Positions 33,009 through 43,242 are shown, counted from the first letter of the stretch. The stretch is 56,788 nucleotides of DNA from an uncultured Ruminococcus sp. (GCA_902802985.1 CADCOE010000067.1:1-56788); one strand, 5' to 3'. The notes: a model not told the origin generated them from the letters alone. Numbers and translations: made by a program.

Positions 33009-35454
33009 TCGTTTTCTGACAGCAGGTGTTGCTGTCGAGAATACAGCATTTCATTTTGATAAGCTTTACGATTATGTTATTCCTGAACCTATGCTTCCGT
33101 ATGCCCGTCCCGGCTGTCGTGTGATGGTCAGTTTCGGCAAAGGATCCCTTCGTCAGGGAATGATTATGGAACTGCATACGACCGATGACAAAACAGGGCT
33201 TAAGATGGTAGCCGAAGTCCTTGATAAAGAGCCTGTTATGTCGCAGGAGCTTCTGGAACTGGCCGCAGCAATGAAACAGCGTTGTTATTGTACGTTGTTT
33301 GATGCTTGTTCGGCAATGCTTCCGACGGGACTGTCACTCAAAATTACCTATGATTACCAGGCAGCAGAACCGGATGAAGAAATCGAAAAAACTTTTAGCG
33401 AATGGACAGAAACGGAACAACAGATCTTTCGTTATCTGCAGACCCGCAAAACGGCAGTGCGTCAGGACAGACTGATTAAAATACTGGGACTGACCAATGA
33501 AGATATATTAGTCAGAATGGCAAAGAAAAATCGGCTTATTCGTACAGAGTCCGTTCAAAAACGACTTCAGGATATGACTGTAAAAATGGTACGTCTTGAA
33601 AACGATGATCCTGACAGACATTATACTCCCTCACAGACAGATGTGCTGAATGTGCTGCGTGCGGCAGGGCAGGCATCCCGAAAAGAGCTCTGTTATTTTA
33701 CAGGCGTTTCAACAGCTGTGATTGATAATCTTGTGAAAAAAGGCATTTGCAGTTATTTTGATGAGGAACCGCCCCGGCAAAGCAAAACAGAAACTTTTCC
33801 TGCTTTTGTCGGGGATATTACGCTCACGCCTCAGCAGAAAAAAGCATTTCATTCATTGATCCAAAAGTATGAGAGTGGCAAGCCTTCCGTTTCGTTGTTG
33901 TACGGAGTAACGGGCAGCGGAAAAACGTCCGTGTTTATGAAGCTGATCGATCGTGCCAATCTTGACAATAAAGGCGTTATTTGTATGGTGCCGGAGATTG
34001 CTCTTACACCGCAGCTGCTGGCAAAATTCAATGCAAGATATGGTGATAGGGTAGCGGTTTTTCACAGTGGTTTATCGTTGTCTAAGCGTTTGGAAGAGTG
34101 GAAGCGTGTCAAAAACGGTGAAGCCAATATTGCTGTCGGTACACGTTCGGCTATTTTTGCACCGCTTCAAAATCTGGGATTGATTGTGATGGATGAGGAA
34201 CAGGAATATACCTATAAATCTTCGTCAACGCCACGCTTTCATGCCAGAGAGCTTGCCAAACTGCGGTGTGCTTATCATCATTGCTTGTTATTGCTTTCTT
34301 CGGCAACGCCTTCTGTGGAGAGCTACTATTATGCTGAGCAGGGACGCTATTCTCTTGAAACGCTCAGCACACGATACGGCAAGGCCAAGCTGCCTCACGT
34401 GATCACCGTAGATATGAATATTGACCGAAGTCAGGGAAATACCTCTGATTACAGTTCCGTGCTGCTGGAGGCGATCGACGATAACCTTGCTCATTCGCAT
34501 CAATCCATTATTTTGCTGAACAGACGGGGACATAATACCTTTGTGTCCTGCCGTTCGTGCAGAGAAGTGATTTCTTGTCCGAATTGTTCTATTTCATTGA
34601 CATTCCACAGTGCCAATCATCGGTTGATGTGTCATTATTGCGGTTATTCGATACCGGCTCCGGTGGAATGTCCGAATTGTCATTCTTTCAAGCTTCGCTA
34701 TTCAGGAGCCGGCACTCAGAAAGCGGAACAGGAATTATATGAACTTTTTCCATCGGCACGGATCTTAAGACTGGATACCGACTCTACAATGCAGCGATAT
34801 GCCTATGAAAAAAAACTCAGGGCATTCCGTGACGGAGAATATGATATTATGCTGGGAACGCAAATGGTTGCCAAAGGGTTGGATTTTCAGAATGTGACGC
34901 TTGTCGGTGTGCTGTCAGCGGATATGATGATGCACGGTGATGATTACCGAAGCTATGAGCGAACCTTTTCGCTGCTTACACAGGTGGTCGGACGCTCGGG
35001 CAGGGGTGGTCTGGAAGGACGTGCTGTCATACAAACCTATGAACCGGAAAATCCTATTATTGAAATGGCAGCGGCACAGGATTATAACGAATTTTACCGT
35101 TCTGAAATCCTTCTAAGACGGTCAATGTTATATCCGCCGTTTGCAGATATATGCGTTACGGCGTTTATGGGAGAAGAAAAAGAAAAAACAAAGAGAGCCG
35201 CCCATTTTTTTGCAGACAGACTTTCCGCTCTGGCATCAAGCGAGTACAGTGAATTGCCGATGAGAGTGCTCGGACCGTCAGCGGCGTCGATTTTAAGACT
35301 TAACGGAAAATATCGTTTCCGTATTATTATCAAATTTAAAAACAATCAGCGATTTCGTGAGATGATGGCAAGGCTGCTCACGGAATTTGGAAAAGAGCGT
35401 CGTTTTAATGGAGTTACCGCTTACTCTGATATTGATCCCGATACCGTTATATAA
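33001..35454 (+). CDS. priA: Primosomal replication restart helicase PriA
   Basis: 817 aa, superfamily 2 3'-5' helicase that loads the replicative helicase at stalled forks. Walker A GVTGSGKTSVFMKL, DEEQ box (VMDEEQEYTYK) and the zinc-binding cysteines of CRSCREVISCPNC, CHYCGYSI and CPNCHS are all present, in the expected order. The N-terminal 3'BD domain begins with VAVENTAFHFDKLYDYVIP. Its ATG lies within the last codons of rpoZ. Confidence 0.96.
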   Translation: MTDRFLTAGVAVENTAFHFDKLYDYVIPEPMLPYARPGCRVMVSFGKGSLRQGMIMELHTTDDKTGLKMVAEVLDKEPVMSQELLELAAAMKQRCYCTLFDACSAMLPTGLSLKITYDYQAAEPDEEIEKTFSEWTETEQQIFRYLQTRKTAVRQDRLIKILGLTNEDILVRMAKKNRLIRTESVQKRLQDMTVKMVRLENDDPDRHYTPSQTDVLNVLRAAGQASRKELCYFTGVSTAVIDNLVKKGICSYFDEEPPRQSKTETFPAFVGDITLTPQQKKAFHSLIQKYESGKPSVSLLYGVTGSGKTSVFMKLIDRANLDNKGVICMVPEIALTPQLLAKFNARYGDRVAVFHSGLSLSKRLEEWKRVKNGEANIAVGTRSAIFAPLQNLGLIVMDEEQEYTYKSSSTPRFHARELAKLRCAYHHCLLLLSSATPSVESYYYAEQGRYSLETLSTRYGKAKLPHVITVDMNIDRSQGNTSDYSSVLLEAIDDNLAHSHQSIILLNRRGHNTFVSCRSCREVISCPNCSISLTFHSANHRLMCHYCGYSIPAPVECPNCHSFKLRYSGAGTQKAEQELYELFPSARILRLDTDSTMQRYAYEKKLRAFRDGEYDIMLGTQMVAKGLDFQNVTLVGVLSADMMMHGDDYRSYERTFSLLTQVVGRSGRGGLEGRAVIQTYEPENPIIEMAAAQDYNEFYRSEILLRRSMLYPPFADICVTAFMGEEKEKTKRAAHFFADRLSALASSEYSELPMRVLGPSAASILRLNGKYRFRIIIKFKNNQRFREMMARLLTEFGKERRFNGVTAYSDIDPDTVI

Positions 35455-35460
35455 GTGTGA

Positions 35461-35494
35461 AACGGTAGAAAATTATGGTTCCGTACCGTTTTTT
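35461..35494 (+). terminator. Possible weak terminator between priA and def
   Basis: A 7-bp stem (35461-35467 with 35484-35490) with a 16-nt loop and a T-run. It is weak, so read-through into def is likely. Confidence 0.4.
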
Positions 35495-35530
35495 ATATAA
35501 CAATGAAATGAAGCCTAAGGAGGAATTTTT

Positions 35531-35995
35531 GTGGCAATCAGAAATATTGTAAAAGAAGGCGATCCTATCTTAACCAAAGTTTGTCGCCCCGTTGAAAAGT
35601 TTGATGACCGTCTGGCAACGCTGCTTGACGATATGTACGAAACAATGGTAGACAGCAACGGTGTCGGTCTGGCAGGACCGCAGGTAGGTATCCTCAGACG
35701 TATTTTTGTGATTGACGTCGGAGAGGGAAAAATGGAGTTCATTAATCCCAAAATTGTTAAAACAAAGGGAATGCAGGAATCCAGTGAAGGCTGTCTTTCC
35801 TGCCCGGGTGAATTTGGAATCACTAAACGTCCGATGTATGTGACTGCTGTTGCACAAAATCGCTACGGTGATCAGTTTACCATTAATGCAGAAGGACTGC
35901 TTGCCAAGGCGATTTGTCACGAAAATGACCATTTGGACGGTATTCTCTTCAAAGAGCACGTTATCCGCAAGCTTGATCCTAAAGAACTTGAATAA
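35531..35995 (+). CDS. def: Peptide deformylase
   Basis: 154 aa metalloprotease that removes the N-formyl group from new proteins. Motif II EGCLSCPG and motif III CHENDHLDG (HExxH metal site) are canonical. Motif I reads GVGLAGPQVG where GVGLAAPQ is usual, an Ala-to-Gly change beside the active-site Gln, probably tolerated. GTG start with AAGGAGG well placed. It is directly followed by fmt, its functional counterpart. Confidence 0.95.
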   Translation: MAIRNIVKEGDPILTKVCRPVEKFDDRLATLLDDMYETMVDSNGVGLAGPQVGILRRIFVIDVGEGKMEFINPKIVKTKGMQESSEGCLSCPGEFGITKRPMYVTAVAQNRYGDQFTINAEGLLAKAICHENDHLDGILFKEHVIRKLDPKELE

Positions 35996-36005
35996 GGAAA
36001 CCATT

Positions 36006-36028
36006 CACGGATCCGCTAAAGATCCGTG
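36006..36028 (+). other. 8-bp perfect hairpin between def and fmt
   Basis: CACGGATC (36006-36013) pairs with GATCCGTG (36021-36028). No T-run follows. It may protect or process the mRNA between the two genes. Confidence 0.35.
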
Positions 36029-36048
36029 CAGATAAGAGGGTGAAATGA

Positions 36049-36972
36049 ATGAAAACGGTATTTATGGGAACGCCTGATTTTGCAGTGCCCTGTCTGGAAG
36101 CATTGATTGAGGACGGCAACGAGGTCGCAGGTGTTTTTACTCAGCCGGATAAACCCAAGGGCAGAGGTTATCACCTTGTACCGCCTCCTGTTAAGGTCTG
36201 TGCCGAGAAGCACCATATTAATGTCTATCAGCCCGTAACGCTGAAGGATGGAAAGGCATTGGATATTCTTGCCCGGCTTCGTCCCGAAATGATCATCGTA
36301 GTGGCTTATGGCAAGATATTGCCTCAAGAAATACTGAATTTCCCCAAGTATGGCTGTGTCAATATTCACGCTTCCCTGTTGCCTGAGTACAGAGGTGCCG
36401 CTCCTATCCAGCAAGCGATACTGGATGGCAGAACCAAAACAGGCGTAACTGCGATGTATATGGATGTAGGGCTGGATACAGGCGATATGCTGATGAAAAA
36501 AGAACTGTCGATAGGGGAAAATGAAACGGCAGACGAACTGCACGATCGCCTGAGTCAGGCAGGAGCACAGCTGATACCGCTCATCATCCACGGTGCAGAA
36601 AACGGTACACTCATCCGTGAAAAACAGGATGACAGCTTGTCATCGTATGCTGGAATGCTGACAAAGGAAATGTCGAAAATTAACTTTGCCAAAACTGCCA
36701 AAGAAATTCATAATCAGGTACGAGGACTGAACTCGTGGCCCAGTGCATCGGCAGAACTGAACGGAAAAAGAATAAAGATCCATCGTACCCTTTTGGCAAA
36801 GGGAAGCGGTCAGCCGGGACAGGTATTATCACTCCATCCTTTGGTGGTGGCGTGCGGTCAGGGGGCTGTCGAAATGATCGAATTGCAGCCCGAAGGTAAA
36901 AAAAGGATGGATGCACGTTCTTTTGTTAACGGTTTGCACGGTGTCACGTCCGAAGAACTGAAATTCTGCTGA
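36049..36972 (+). CDS. fmt: Methionyl-tRNA formyltransferase
   Basis: 307 aa. It transfers formyl from 10-formyltetrahydrofolate to initiator Met-tRNA. N-terminal VFMGTPDFAVPCLEALI, and the catalytic IHASLLPEYRGAAPIQQAI with His and the downstream DVGLDTGDM, are typical; a C-terminal tRNA-binding OB-like domain follows from about residue 205. SD GAGGGTGA precedes the ATG. It lies between def and rsmB as in many Firmicutes. Confidence 0.96.
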   Translation: MKTVFMGTPDFAVPCLEALIEDGNEVAGVFTQPDKPKGRGYHLVPPPVKVCAEKHHINVYQPVTLKDGKALDILARLRPEMIIVVAYGKILPQEILNFPKYGCVNIHASLLPEYRGAAPIQQAILDGRTKTGVTAMYMDVGLDTGDMLMKKELSIGENETADELHDRLSQAGAQLIPLIIHGAENGTLIREKQDDSLSSYAGMLTKEMSKINFAKTAKEIHNQVRGLNSWPSASAELNGKRIKIHRTLLAKGSGQPGQVLSLHPLVVACGQGAVEMIELQPEGKKRMDARSFVNGLHGVTSEELKFC

Positions 36973-36983
36973 GGAGTAATAAA

Positions 36984-38315
36984 ATGCAAATATCAGCCAG
37001 ACAAGTGGCATACAATGCCTTGGTTCGTGTGGAAAAGGATCAATCTTATTCCAATATTATACTGGATAATGTGTTAACAGAAAGTACACTTTCTCAAAGA
37101 GATCGTTCTTTTGCAGCCCATCTTTTTTATGGTGTGATTGAAACAAAGCTATTGCTGGAATATAACCTCGCTCAGTTTTCGGATCGCCCTGCCAATCAAC
37201 TTTCACTCGAAGTAAAAATGATACTGAAAATGGGACTGTATCAGATATTTTTGATGGACAGTGTTCCCAATGCCGCCGCAGTGAACGAAAGCGTAAAGTT
37301 ATGCAAAGATAACAAGCTTGTTTCAGCTTCGGGTTATGTCAACGGCGTGCTGAGAGCCGCATCAAGGCAGCCTCAACTGAAACTGCCCAATCAAAAAAAG
37401 AGCAAAAATAAATATTATTCGATTAAATACTCCTGTCCTGAGCCAATGATAAAGCTGTGGCGTCAAAGCTACGGTGATGAGCTGACTATCGCTTTGCTGC
37501 AATCGCTAAGCGGCAGACCAACGCTGAGTGCCAGAGTGAATACGCTGAAAACAACGCCCCAACAGTTGAAAGAGGCATTGGAACAGCAGGGAGTGACAGC
37601 AGAATATTCTTCCATTCTTCCTGATTGTCTTTTGCTTGCCGATACAGGAGCTGTTGAAAAGCTGCCTCAGTATCGCAGCGGAGAGTTTCATATACAGGAC
37701 AGTTCGTCACAGCTTTGCTGCCGTCTGCTTGATCCCCAGGAAGGAAATACTGTACTGGATGTTTGTTCCGCTCCCGGCGGCAAGAGCTTTACGATGGCAC
37801 AGATGATGAACAACAAGGGAAACATTATTTCCTGTGATTTATATGATGCAAGACTTCGTCTGGTCAGCAGCGGTGCCAAAAGATTGGGAATTGATATTAT
37901 TCATACGCTTGCGTGTGACTCCTCGCAATATGACCAATTTCCCCAGGCGGACAGAGTGCTGTGCGATGTGCCCTGTTCGGGACTGGGGATCATCGGCAGA
38001 AAACCTGAACTGCGGTACAAAGAGAATACCGGAACGGATACCCTGCCGGAATTGCAATATAGTATTTTATGTCATTGTGCAGGTTTTGTAAAAAACGGCG
38101 GATTGCTGGTATATTCGACCTGCACACTTAACCCAAAAGAAAATAACCAAAATGCAAGACGTTTTTTGGAAGAACATCGGGAATTTGAAGCTTACCGCAT
38201 CCGATTGCCCGAGGGGATCAGACGTGGTATGACGGAAAATGAAAACGAATTGACACTATTTCCCCATATTAATTTGACAGATGGATTTTTTATCAGTGTC
38301 TTTCAAAGGAAGTGA
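36984..38315 (+). CDS. rsmB: 16S rRNA (cytosine-967-C5)-methyltransferase RsmB
   Basis: 443 aa. N-terminal NusB-like RNA-binding domain (about 1-140) and C-terminal SAM methyltransferase domain with the SAM motif VLDVCSAPGGKSF, catalytic Cys in DVPCSGLGIIG and second Cys in YSTCTLNPKEN. SD GAGGAG precedes the ATG. The end overlaps rlmN. Confidence 0.95.
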   Translation: MQISARQVAYNALVRVEKDQSYSNIILDNVLTESTLSQRDRSFAAHLFYGVIETKLLLEYNLAQFSDRPANQLSLEVKMILKMGLYQIFLMDSVPNAAAVNESVKLCKDNKLVSASGYVNGVLRAASRQPQLKLPNQKKSKNKYYSIKYSCPEPMIKLWRQSYGDELTIALLQSLSGRPTLSARVNTLKTTPQQLKEALEQQGVTAEYSSILPDCLLLADTGAVEKLPQYRSGEFHIQDSSSQLCCRLLDPQEGNTVLDVCSAPGGKSFTMAQMMNNKGNIISCDLYDARLRLVSSGAKRLGIDIIHTLACDSSQYDQFPQADRVLCDVPCSGLGIIGRKPELRYKENTGTDTLPELQYSILCHCAGFVKNGGLLVYSTCTLNPKENNQNARRFLEEHREFEAYRIRLPEGIRRGMTENENELTLFPHINLTDGFFISVFQRK

Positions 38316-39376
38316 TGGATATGCCTGAGGATATTAAATCAATGTATGAAGAAGAATTGCGTGAAGAGTTTGCGGCAATGGGTGAACCATCTTATAGGGC
38401 AGCTCAGGTATATCAATGGTTACAATCAGGGGTTCAATCCTTCGATGAAATGACTAATATTTCTAAAAAGCTCAGACAAAAACTTATGGATAAGTACTAT
38501 ATATCGTCTGCGGCTATTGAAAAAAAATTGATTTCGGATTATGATGATACTAAGAAGTATCTTTTTTCGTTTCGTGACGGTGAAGCAGTAGAGTCTGTGT
38601 TAATGAGCTATCATCACGGATATACCAGCTGCATCTCTACTCAGGTAGGGTGCAGGATGGGCTGTACGTTTTGTGCCACAGGCAAGAGCGGTTTTTCCCG
38701 AAACCTTACCGCTTCTGAAATGATCGCCCAGCTTCAGGCTGAGCAGAAAGATAATAATATACGAATCTCCAACGTTGTATTGATGGGAATGGGAGAACCA
38801 TTGGATAATTTTGATAATGTGATGCGGTTTTTGAACCTCGTCGGAAGCGAAAAGGGAATGAATATCGGTATGCGTCATATATCATTGTCTACCTGTGGCC
38901 TTGTCCCTAAGATCTATGAATTGGCAGATCAGAAGCTGCAGCTGACGCTTTCGGTGTCGCTGCACGCTCCCAATGATGCCATCCGCAGCAGAACAATGCC
39001 CGTCAATAAACGCTATCATATAGAGGAACTGCTCAAAGCGTGCCGCTACTATATCCGACAGACCAATCGCCGTATCTCTTTCGAGTATGCGATGATCGAT
39101 GGTGTGAATGACAGTGATGACTGTGCCCGTGAGCTTGCTTCCAGGCTTAGGGGTATGATATGTCATGTCAACCTGATACCAGTGAATACGGTCGGCGGTA
39201 CAGGCTATCAAAAAAGCAAAAGGGAGAGAATGCAAAGCTTTATTTCAATTCTTGAAAAAAGCGGAATTACGGCAACGATAAGACGAACACTGGGAAGTGA
39301 CATCAATGCATCCTGCGGACAACTCAGACGTTCGGTTTATCGGCAGAATGCCGCAAAGGAGGAACAGACAGAATGA
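38315..39376 (+). CDS. rlmN: Radical SAM 23S rRNA (adenine-2503-C2)-methyltransferase RlmN
   Basis: About 353 aa. It methylates A2503 of 23S rRNA and A37 of some tRNAs. The radical SAM motif is CRMGCTFCATG (CxxxCxxC), and the C-terminal SCGQLR contains the Cys that resolves the methylated protein adduct. GTG 38312, ATG 38315 and ATG 38321 are possible starts; AAAGGA at 38305-38310 fits 38315 or 38321. Its start overlaps the rsmB stop. It overlaps prpC by 4 bases. Confidence 0.95.
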   Translation: MDMPEDIKSMYEEELREEFAAMGEPSYRAAQVYQWLQSGVQSFDEMTNISKKLRQKLMDKYYISSAAIEKKLISDYDDTKKYLFSFRDGEAVESVLMSYHHGYTSCISTQVGCRMGCTFCATGKSGFSRNLTASEMIAQLQAEQKDNNIRISNVVLMGMGEPLDNFDNVMRFLNLVGSEKGMNIGMRHISLSTCGLVPKIYELADQKLQLTLSVSLHAPNDAIRSRTMPVNKRYHIEELLKACRYYIRQTNRRISFEYAMIDGVNDSDDCARELASRLRGMICHVNLIPVNTVGGTGYQKSKRERMQSFISILEKSGITATIRRTLGSDINASCGQLRRSVYRQNAAKEEQTE

Positions 39377-40110
39377 GAGTATATTGCAAAAGCGATATAG
39401 GTCTTATGCGTAACTCCAACCAGGATTACTGCAAGACGGGGATATTTCCCGACGGTTCTGCGTGGGCAGTTGTGTGTGACGGTATGGGTGGTGCCAACGG
39501 CGGAAGTACTGCCAGCAGTGTTGCTGCGGAAACGATCGCTTCAAGGTTGATTGAAGGATATACAGCCAATATGGATGCCGAACAAATCCGGTCTTTGATG
39601 GAAAGTGCGGTCGATAAAGCCAATACAGCAGTGTATGACATTGCACGAAATGATGCATCACTTTATGGAATGGGCACAACGGTCGTTTGTGCTGTTGTCA
39701 GTCACAGTACGGCACATATTATCCACGCAGGCGACAGCAGAGCATATTTGTTTGATGGCAGTCATCTTCATCAGGTTACAACAGATCATTCCATCGTGCA
39801 GGAACTGGTGGATTTGGGAAAAATTACTCAGGAAGAAGCACGCAGTCACCCTAATAGGAACATCATTACCAGAGCACTCGGCATAGAACCCGAACTGTGT
39901 ACGGATTATAATGCCGAAAACTTTCAGAATTGTTGTCAGTTGATCATCTGCACGGATGGATTATCCAACTATATGACACAGGAAAGTTTACTGGAATATA
40001 TCCGCGGCAGCAGCGGTGATGAATTGACCGATAAATTAATTGAATCTGCAAAGAAGCTTGGCGGCAGCGATAATATCACAGTTGCGGTTGTCGATGGCAG
40101 AGAAGCTTGA
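39373..40110 (+). CDS. prpC: PP2C-type protein phosphatase (PrpC/Stp1)
   Basis: 245 aa. The metal-binding aspartates lie in AVVCDGMGGANGG and in GGSDNITVAVVDG, with IHAGDSRAYLF and ICTDGLSNYM between. It counteracts PrkC by dephosphorylating Ser/Thr targets and the kinase itself. ATGA overlap with rlmN, and prkC follows 16 bp later, so the phosphatase-kinase pair is co-expressed. Confidence 0.95.
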   Translation: MRVYCKSDIGLMRNSNQDYCKTGIFPDGSAWAVVCDGMGGANGGSTASSVAAETIASRLIEGYTANMDAEQIRSLMESAVDKANTAVYDIARNDASLYGMGTTVVCAVVSHSTAHIIHAGDSRAYLFDGSHLHQVTTDHSIVQELVDLGKITQEEARSHPNRNIITRALGIEPELCTDYNAENFQNCCQLIICTDGLSNYMTQESLLEYIRGSSGDELTDKLIESAKKLGGSDNITVAVVDGREA

Positions 40111-40126
40111 AAGGAGTTAAAGATTA

Positions 40127-42241
40127 ATGGATAAATACACGGGAAAAAGACTGGACGGCAGATATGAAATACAGGAGCTGATCGGCGTTGGCGGTATGGC
40201 AATGGTGTATCGTGCTCACGATATTATTGACGACAAAACAGTAGCCATCAAGATCTTGAAGGATGAGTTCATTGGCAACGAAGAATTTATCCGACGCTTT
40301 AAAAACGAAACCAAAGCGATTGCTGTTTTATCACACAAAAATATTGTCAAAGTGTTTGATGTTAGCTTCGGCGACAGAATACAGTATATCGTAATGGAAT
40401 ATATTGATGGAATTACCCTCAAAGAGTACATTAATCACCAGCACGAAATTCCGTGGAAGGAAGCAGTACACTTTACCGTGCAGATCCTTCAGGCACTCCA
40501 GCACGCACACAGCAAGGGTATTGTACACAGAGATGTTAAGCCGCAGAATATTATGCTGCTGCAAGATGGCTCCATTAAGGTGACAGACTTTGGTATTGCA
40601 CGTTTTTCCAATACAGAGCCTCGCACAATGACCGGAAAGGCAATCGGTTCGGTGCATTATATCGCGCCTGAACAGGCAAGAGGTGATGTGACCGACGGCA
40701 AGGCAGATATTTATTCTGTGGGTGTAATGCTTTATGAAATGCTGACGGGTACGCTGCCGTTTGAAGCAGAAAGTGCGGTTTCGGTTGCGATTATGCAGCT
40801 GCAGAATGATCCTAAGCCGCTGCGTGAAATTAACGATAAAATTCCCGAGGGATTGGAAGAAATTACATTGAAGGCAATGCGTAAAGATCCTAAACAACGT
40901 TACGCATCGGCAGATGAAATGCTGGATGCAATCGAAATTTTCCGGCACAATCCTGCTGTAAAATTCAAATACAGTTATTTTGTGGATGAGACACCTACTA
41001 AGTTTGTTTCTTCCCTGAACAGTGTTTCCTCAGCATTGCCCGAGTCGGAAAATGATATGGATGAGGATATGATCGAAGATGAAGTGCTCACTTCCAATCG
41101 TTCCAAGTCCATCGTAAAGTGGGTCACGATTGCTGTTTCTGTTCTGGTTATTGCTTCACTGATTTTGTTGGTCACACTTGTTATTCAGAATGTTGTCAGT
41201 ACAAGTGAAGTGCCCAGTGTTGATGTTCCCAACTTTGTTAACCAGTCTTACGAGCAGATCAAGAGAAACAAGGATTACAAGTTTAATTTTGAAATCACAG
41301 CAAAATATGACAGTACTCAGCCTGTTAATATTGTTCTTGCACAGGATCCGGAAGCAGGTTCCAAGCAGATCAAAGAAAATGCTACTATTAAGCTGACCAT
41401 TAACAGTACCGAAACTACTACAGAGGTACCCAAACTCAAAAATTACACCGAGCAGGAAGCTATCGAAAAATTATCTGCTAAGTATTTTAACTACGATGTA
41501 CAGCGTGTTACCAGTGCCAATGTGGCAAAGGGTACGGTGATAGAATGTTCTCCGCAGGAGGGTACTAATCAGGAGGTCGGTACGATCATTACATTGATTG
41601 TCAGCGATGGACCTCAGCCGGAACAGGTAGCAGTACCTGACGTAGTGGGTTCTTCCTATGAGCAGGCAAAGGCAGAGTTGGAAGCACAGGGCTTTACTAC
41701 ACAAAAAGCAACGGTTGCCAGCAATAAAGAGGCGGGTCTTGTGGTTGGTACCGATCCTTTGGCAGGTAACCTTCTTACAAAGGGAACACAGGTCACTATT
41801 CGTGTCAGCGACGGCAGCAAAATTCTCAGACCGCTCAAGCAGAGAATTGATCTCCCCGAAGATGAGCACGGTCAGATCACCGTTACCATTTATGTTGATG
41901 GTCAGAAGGTTGATGAATCCAGCGGTGTACCGTATAATGGCTTTAGCAAGACGGTAGAACTTGATCCGAAGGGTGCTGTCAATAACCAGAAGGTTGTTAC
42001 AGTAATGATCGACGGCATCAAATATGAGACTTTCGTATATGACTTCAAAAATCAGACCGTATCCAGAACTTATATCAATACGGATTATAAGCTGAAGGAA
42101 GCAGGCGAAGAAGAGAGTTCAGAGGAAGAATCAGAAGAAGAGTCAAGCGAGAACAGTGAAGAAGACTCCAATGGAGAAAGTTCTGATACGGAAAGCAGTA
42201 CAGAGGAAAGCTCCGAGGATGAGGAGTTTGATGAAGAATAA
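40127..42241 (+). CDS. prkC: PASTA-domain Ser/Thr protein kinase PrkC/Stk1
   Basis: 704 aa. Kinase domain about 12-272 with Lys42, HRD 134-136 (catalytic Asp136) and DFG 154-156. A membrane helix spans about 330-355, then three PASTA domains (about 366-427, 430-497, 500-565), which bind muropeptides or lipid II, and a short extracellular C-terminal domain. The extreme C-terminus is a Glu/Ser-rich acidic tail of about 45 residues, unusual for this family. In spore formers PrkC senses muropeptides and can trigger germination. AAAGGAG precedes the ATG. Confidence 0.96.
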   Translation: MDKYTGKRLDGRYEIQELIGVGGMAMVYRAHDIIDDKTVAIKILKDEFIGNEEFIRRFKNETKAIAVLSHKNIVKVFDVSFGDRIQYIVMEYIDGITLKEYINHQHEIPWKEAVHFTVQILQALQHAHSKGIVHRDVKPQNIMLLQDGSIKVTDFGIARFSNTEPRTMTGKAIGSVHYIAPEQARGDVTDGKADIYSVGVMLYEMLTGTLPFEAESAVSVAIMQLQNDPKPLREINDKIPEGLEEITLKAMRKDPKQRYASADEMLDAIEIFRHNPAVKFKYSYFVDETPTKFVSSLNSVSSALPESENDMDEDMIEDEVLTSNRSKSIVKWVTIAVSVLVIASLILLVTLVIQNVVSTSEVPSVDVPNFVNQSYEQIKRNKDYKFNFEITAKYDSTQPVNIVLAQDPEAGSKQIKENATIKLTINSTETTTEVPKLKNYTEQEAIEKLSAKYFNYDVQRVTSANVAKGTVIECSPQEGTNQEVGTIITLIVSDGPQPEQVAVPDVVGSSYEQAKAELEAQGFTTQKATVASNKEAGLVVGTDPLAGNLLTKGTQVTIRVSDGSKILRPLKQRIDLPEDEHGQITVTIYVDGQKVDESSGVPYNGFSKTVELDPKGAVNNQKVVTVMIDGIKYETFVYDFKNQTVSRTYINTDYKLKEAGEEESSEEESEEESSENSEEDSNGESSDTESSTEESSEDEEFDEE

Positions 42242-42267
42242 TTCGTTGATATTCTGATGGTGAAACA

Positions 42268-43179
42268 ATGATAAAATTAACAGGTTTAATTGTTAAGGCA
42301 ATCAGCGGCTTCTATTATGTTGAAGCCGCTGATGCGCTTTATGAATGTAAGGCAAGAGGAGCGTTCCGAAAACAAAAAATCAGTCCCTCCGTAGGAGATC
42401 GGGCAGAGATTACGGTTCCGGATGATGGTTATGCGTCATTGGAGAGTATTCTGCCAAGAAAGAATTACCTTGTTCGTCCGCCGCTTGCCAATCTCGACAG
42501 GCTGTTTATCGTGGCATCTGCTTCGGAGCCGTCACCAAGCACTCTGATTATTGACAAAATTTCAGCAGTTGCTGTCAACAAGGGAATTGAACCCATTGTG
42601 ATCTTTACTAAAAGCGATCTGGCGGATTGTTCAGATCTGGTGAATACTTATCAGGACGCAGGAATACGTTCACTGCAATACAGTATCAAAACAGGTTCAG
42701 GAAAAAATGAATTACTGTCACTGATCAGCGGAAAGTTGTCGGCATTTACAGGAAATACAGGTGTAGGTAAATCTTCTCTGCTGAATGCCTTGTTTCCACA
42801 ACTCAGTATAGAAACAGGTGAGATCAGCCGGAAACTGGGTCGTGGCAGACATACAACACGTCATAGTGAACTGTATAAGGTCGGAGGAGGTTATGTTGCC
42901 GATACTCCGGGTTTTTCGACAGTAGATATAGAACGCTATGAGATGATTAGAAAAGATGAACTGCAAAATTGTTTTCCTGAATTTGAGGAATATATTCCGC
43001 AATGTCGCTTTACCGGTTGTTCCCATACCTGTGAAAAGGGCTGTGCCGTGATAGGGGCAATGGAGGATGGAAAGATCCATCGCTCACGTCATAATAGCTA
43101 TAAAGCAATTTATAACGAGGTAAAAGATATACCTGAGTGGAAAAGCTCCGCCAAGAGAAACACCAACCACGCTCAATAA
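42268..43179 (+). CDS. rsgA: Ribosome small subunit GTPase RsgA
   Basis: 303 aa, late 30S-maturation GTPase with circularly permuted motifs: G4 FTKSD comes before G1 GNTGVGKSSLLNAL, followed by DTPGF (G3). An N-terminal OB fold is followed by the GTPase, then the zinc motif CRFTGCSHTCEKGCAV (Cys/His ligands). SD is modest (GGTGAAAC). It follows prkC by 26 bp in the usual Firmicute order. After it, rpe would normally come; here it does not. Confidence 0.95.
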   Translation: MIKLTGLIVKAISGFYYVEAADALYECKARGAFRKQKISPSVGDRAEITVPDDGYASLESILPRKNYLVRPPLANLDRLFIVASASEPSPSTLIIDKISAVAVNKGIEPIVIFTKSDLADCSDLVNTYQDAGIRSLQYSIKTGSGKNELLSLISGKLSAFTGNTGVGKSSLLNALFPQLSIETGEISRKLGRGRHTTRHSELYKVGGGYVADTPGFSTVDIERYEMIRKDELQNCFPEFEEYIPQCRFTGCSHTCEKGCAVIGAMEDGKIHRSRHNSYKAIYNEVKDIPEWKSSAKRNTNHAQ

Positions 43180-43209
43180 AATGGCAGAAAGCTTTTGATA
43201 CACAGAGCA

Positions 43210-43242
43210 AAGGGCAATGCCGTTGTTTGCGGTATTGCCCTT
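43210..43242 (+). other. 13-bp hairpin between rsgA and thiN
   Basis: Arms 43210-43222 and 43230-43242 (one G-T pair) with a 7-nt loop, followed by ATCATATA and not a T-run. It may be a degenerate terminator or an mRNA stabilising hairpin. Confidence 0.45.
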
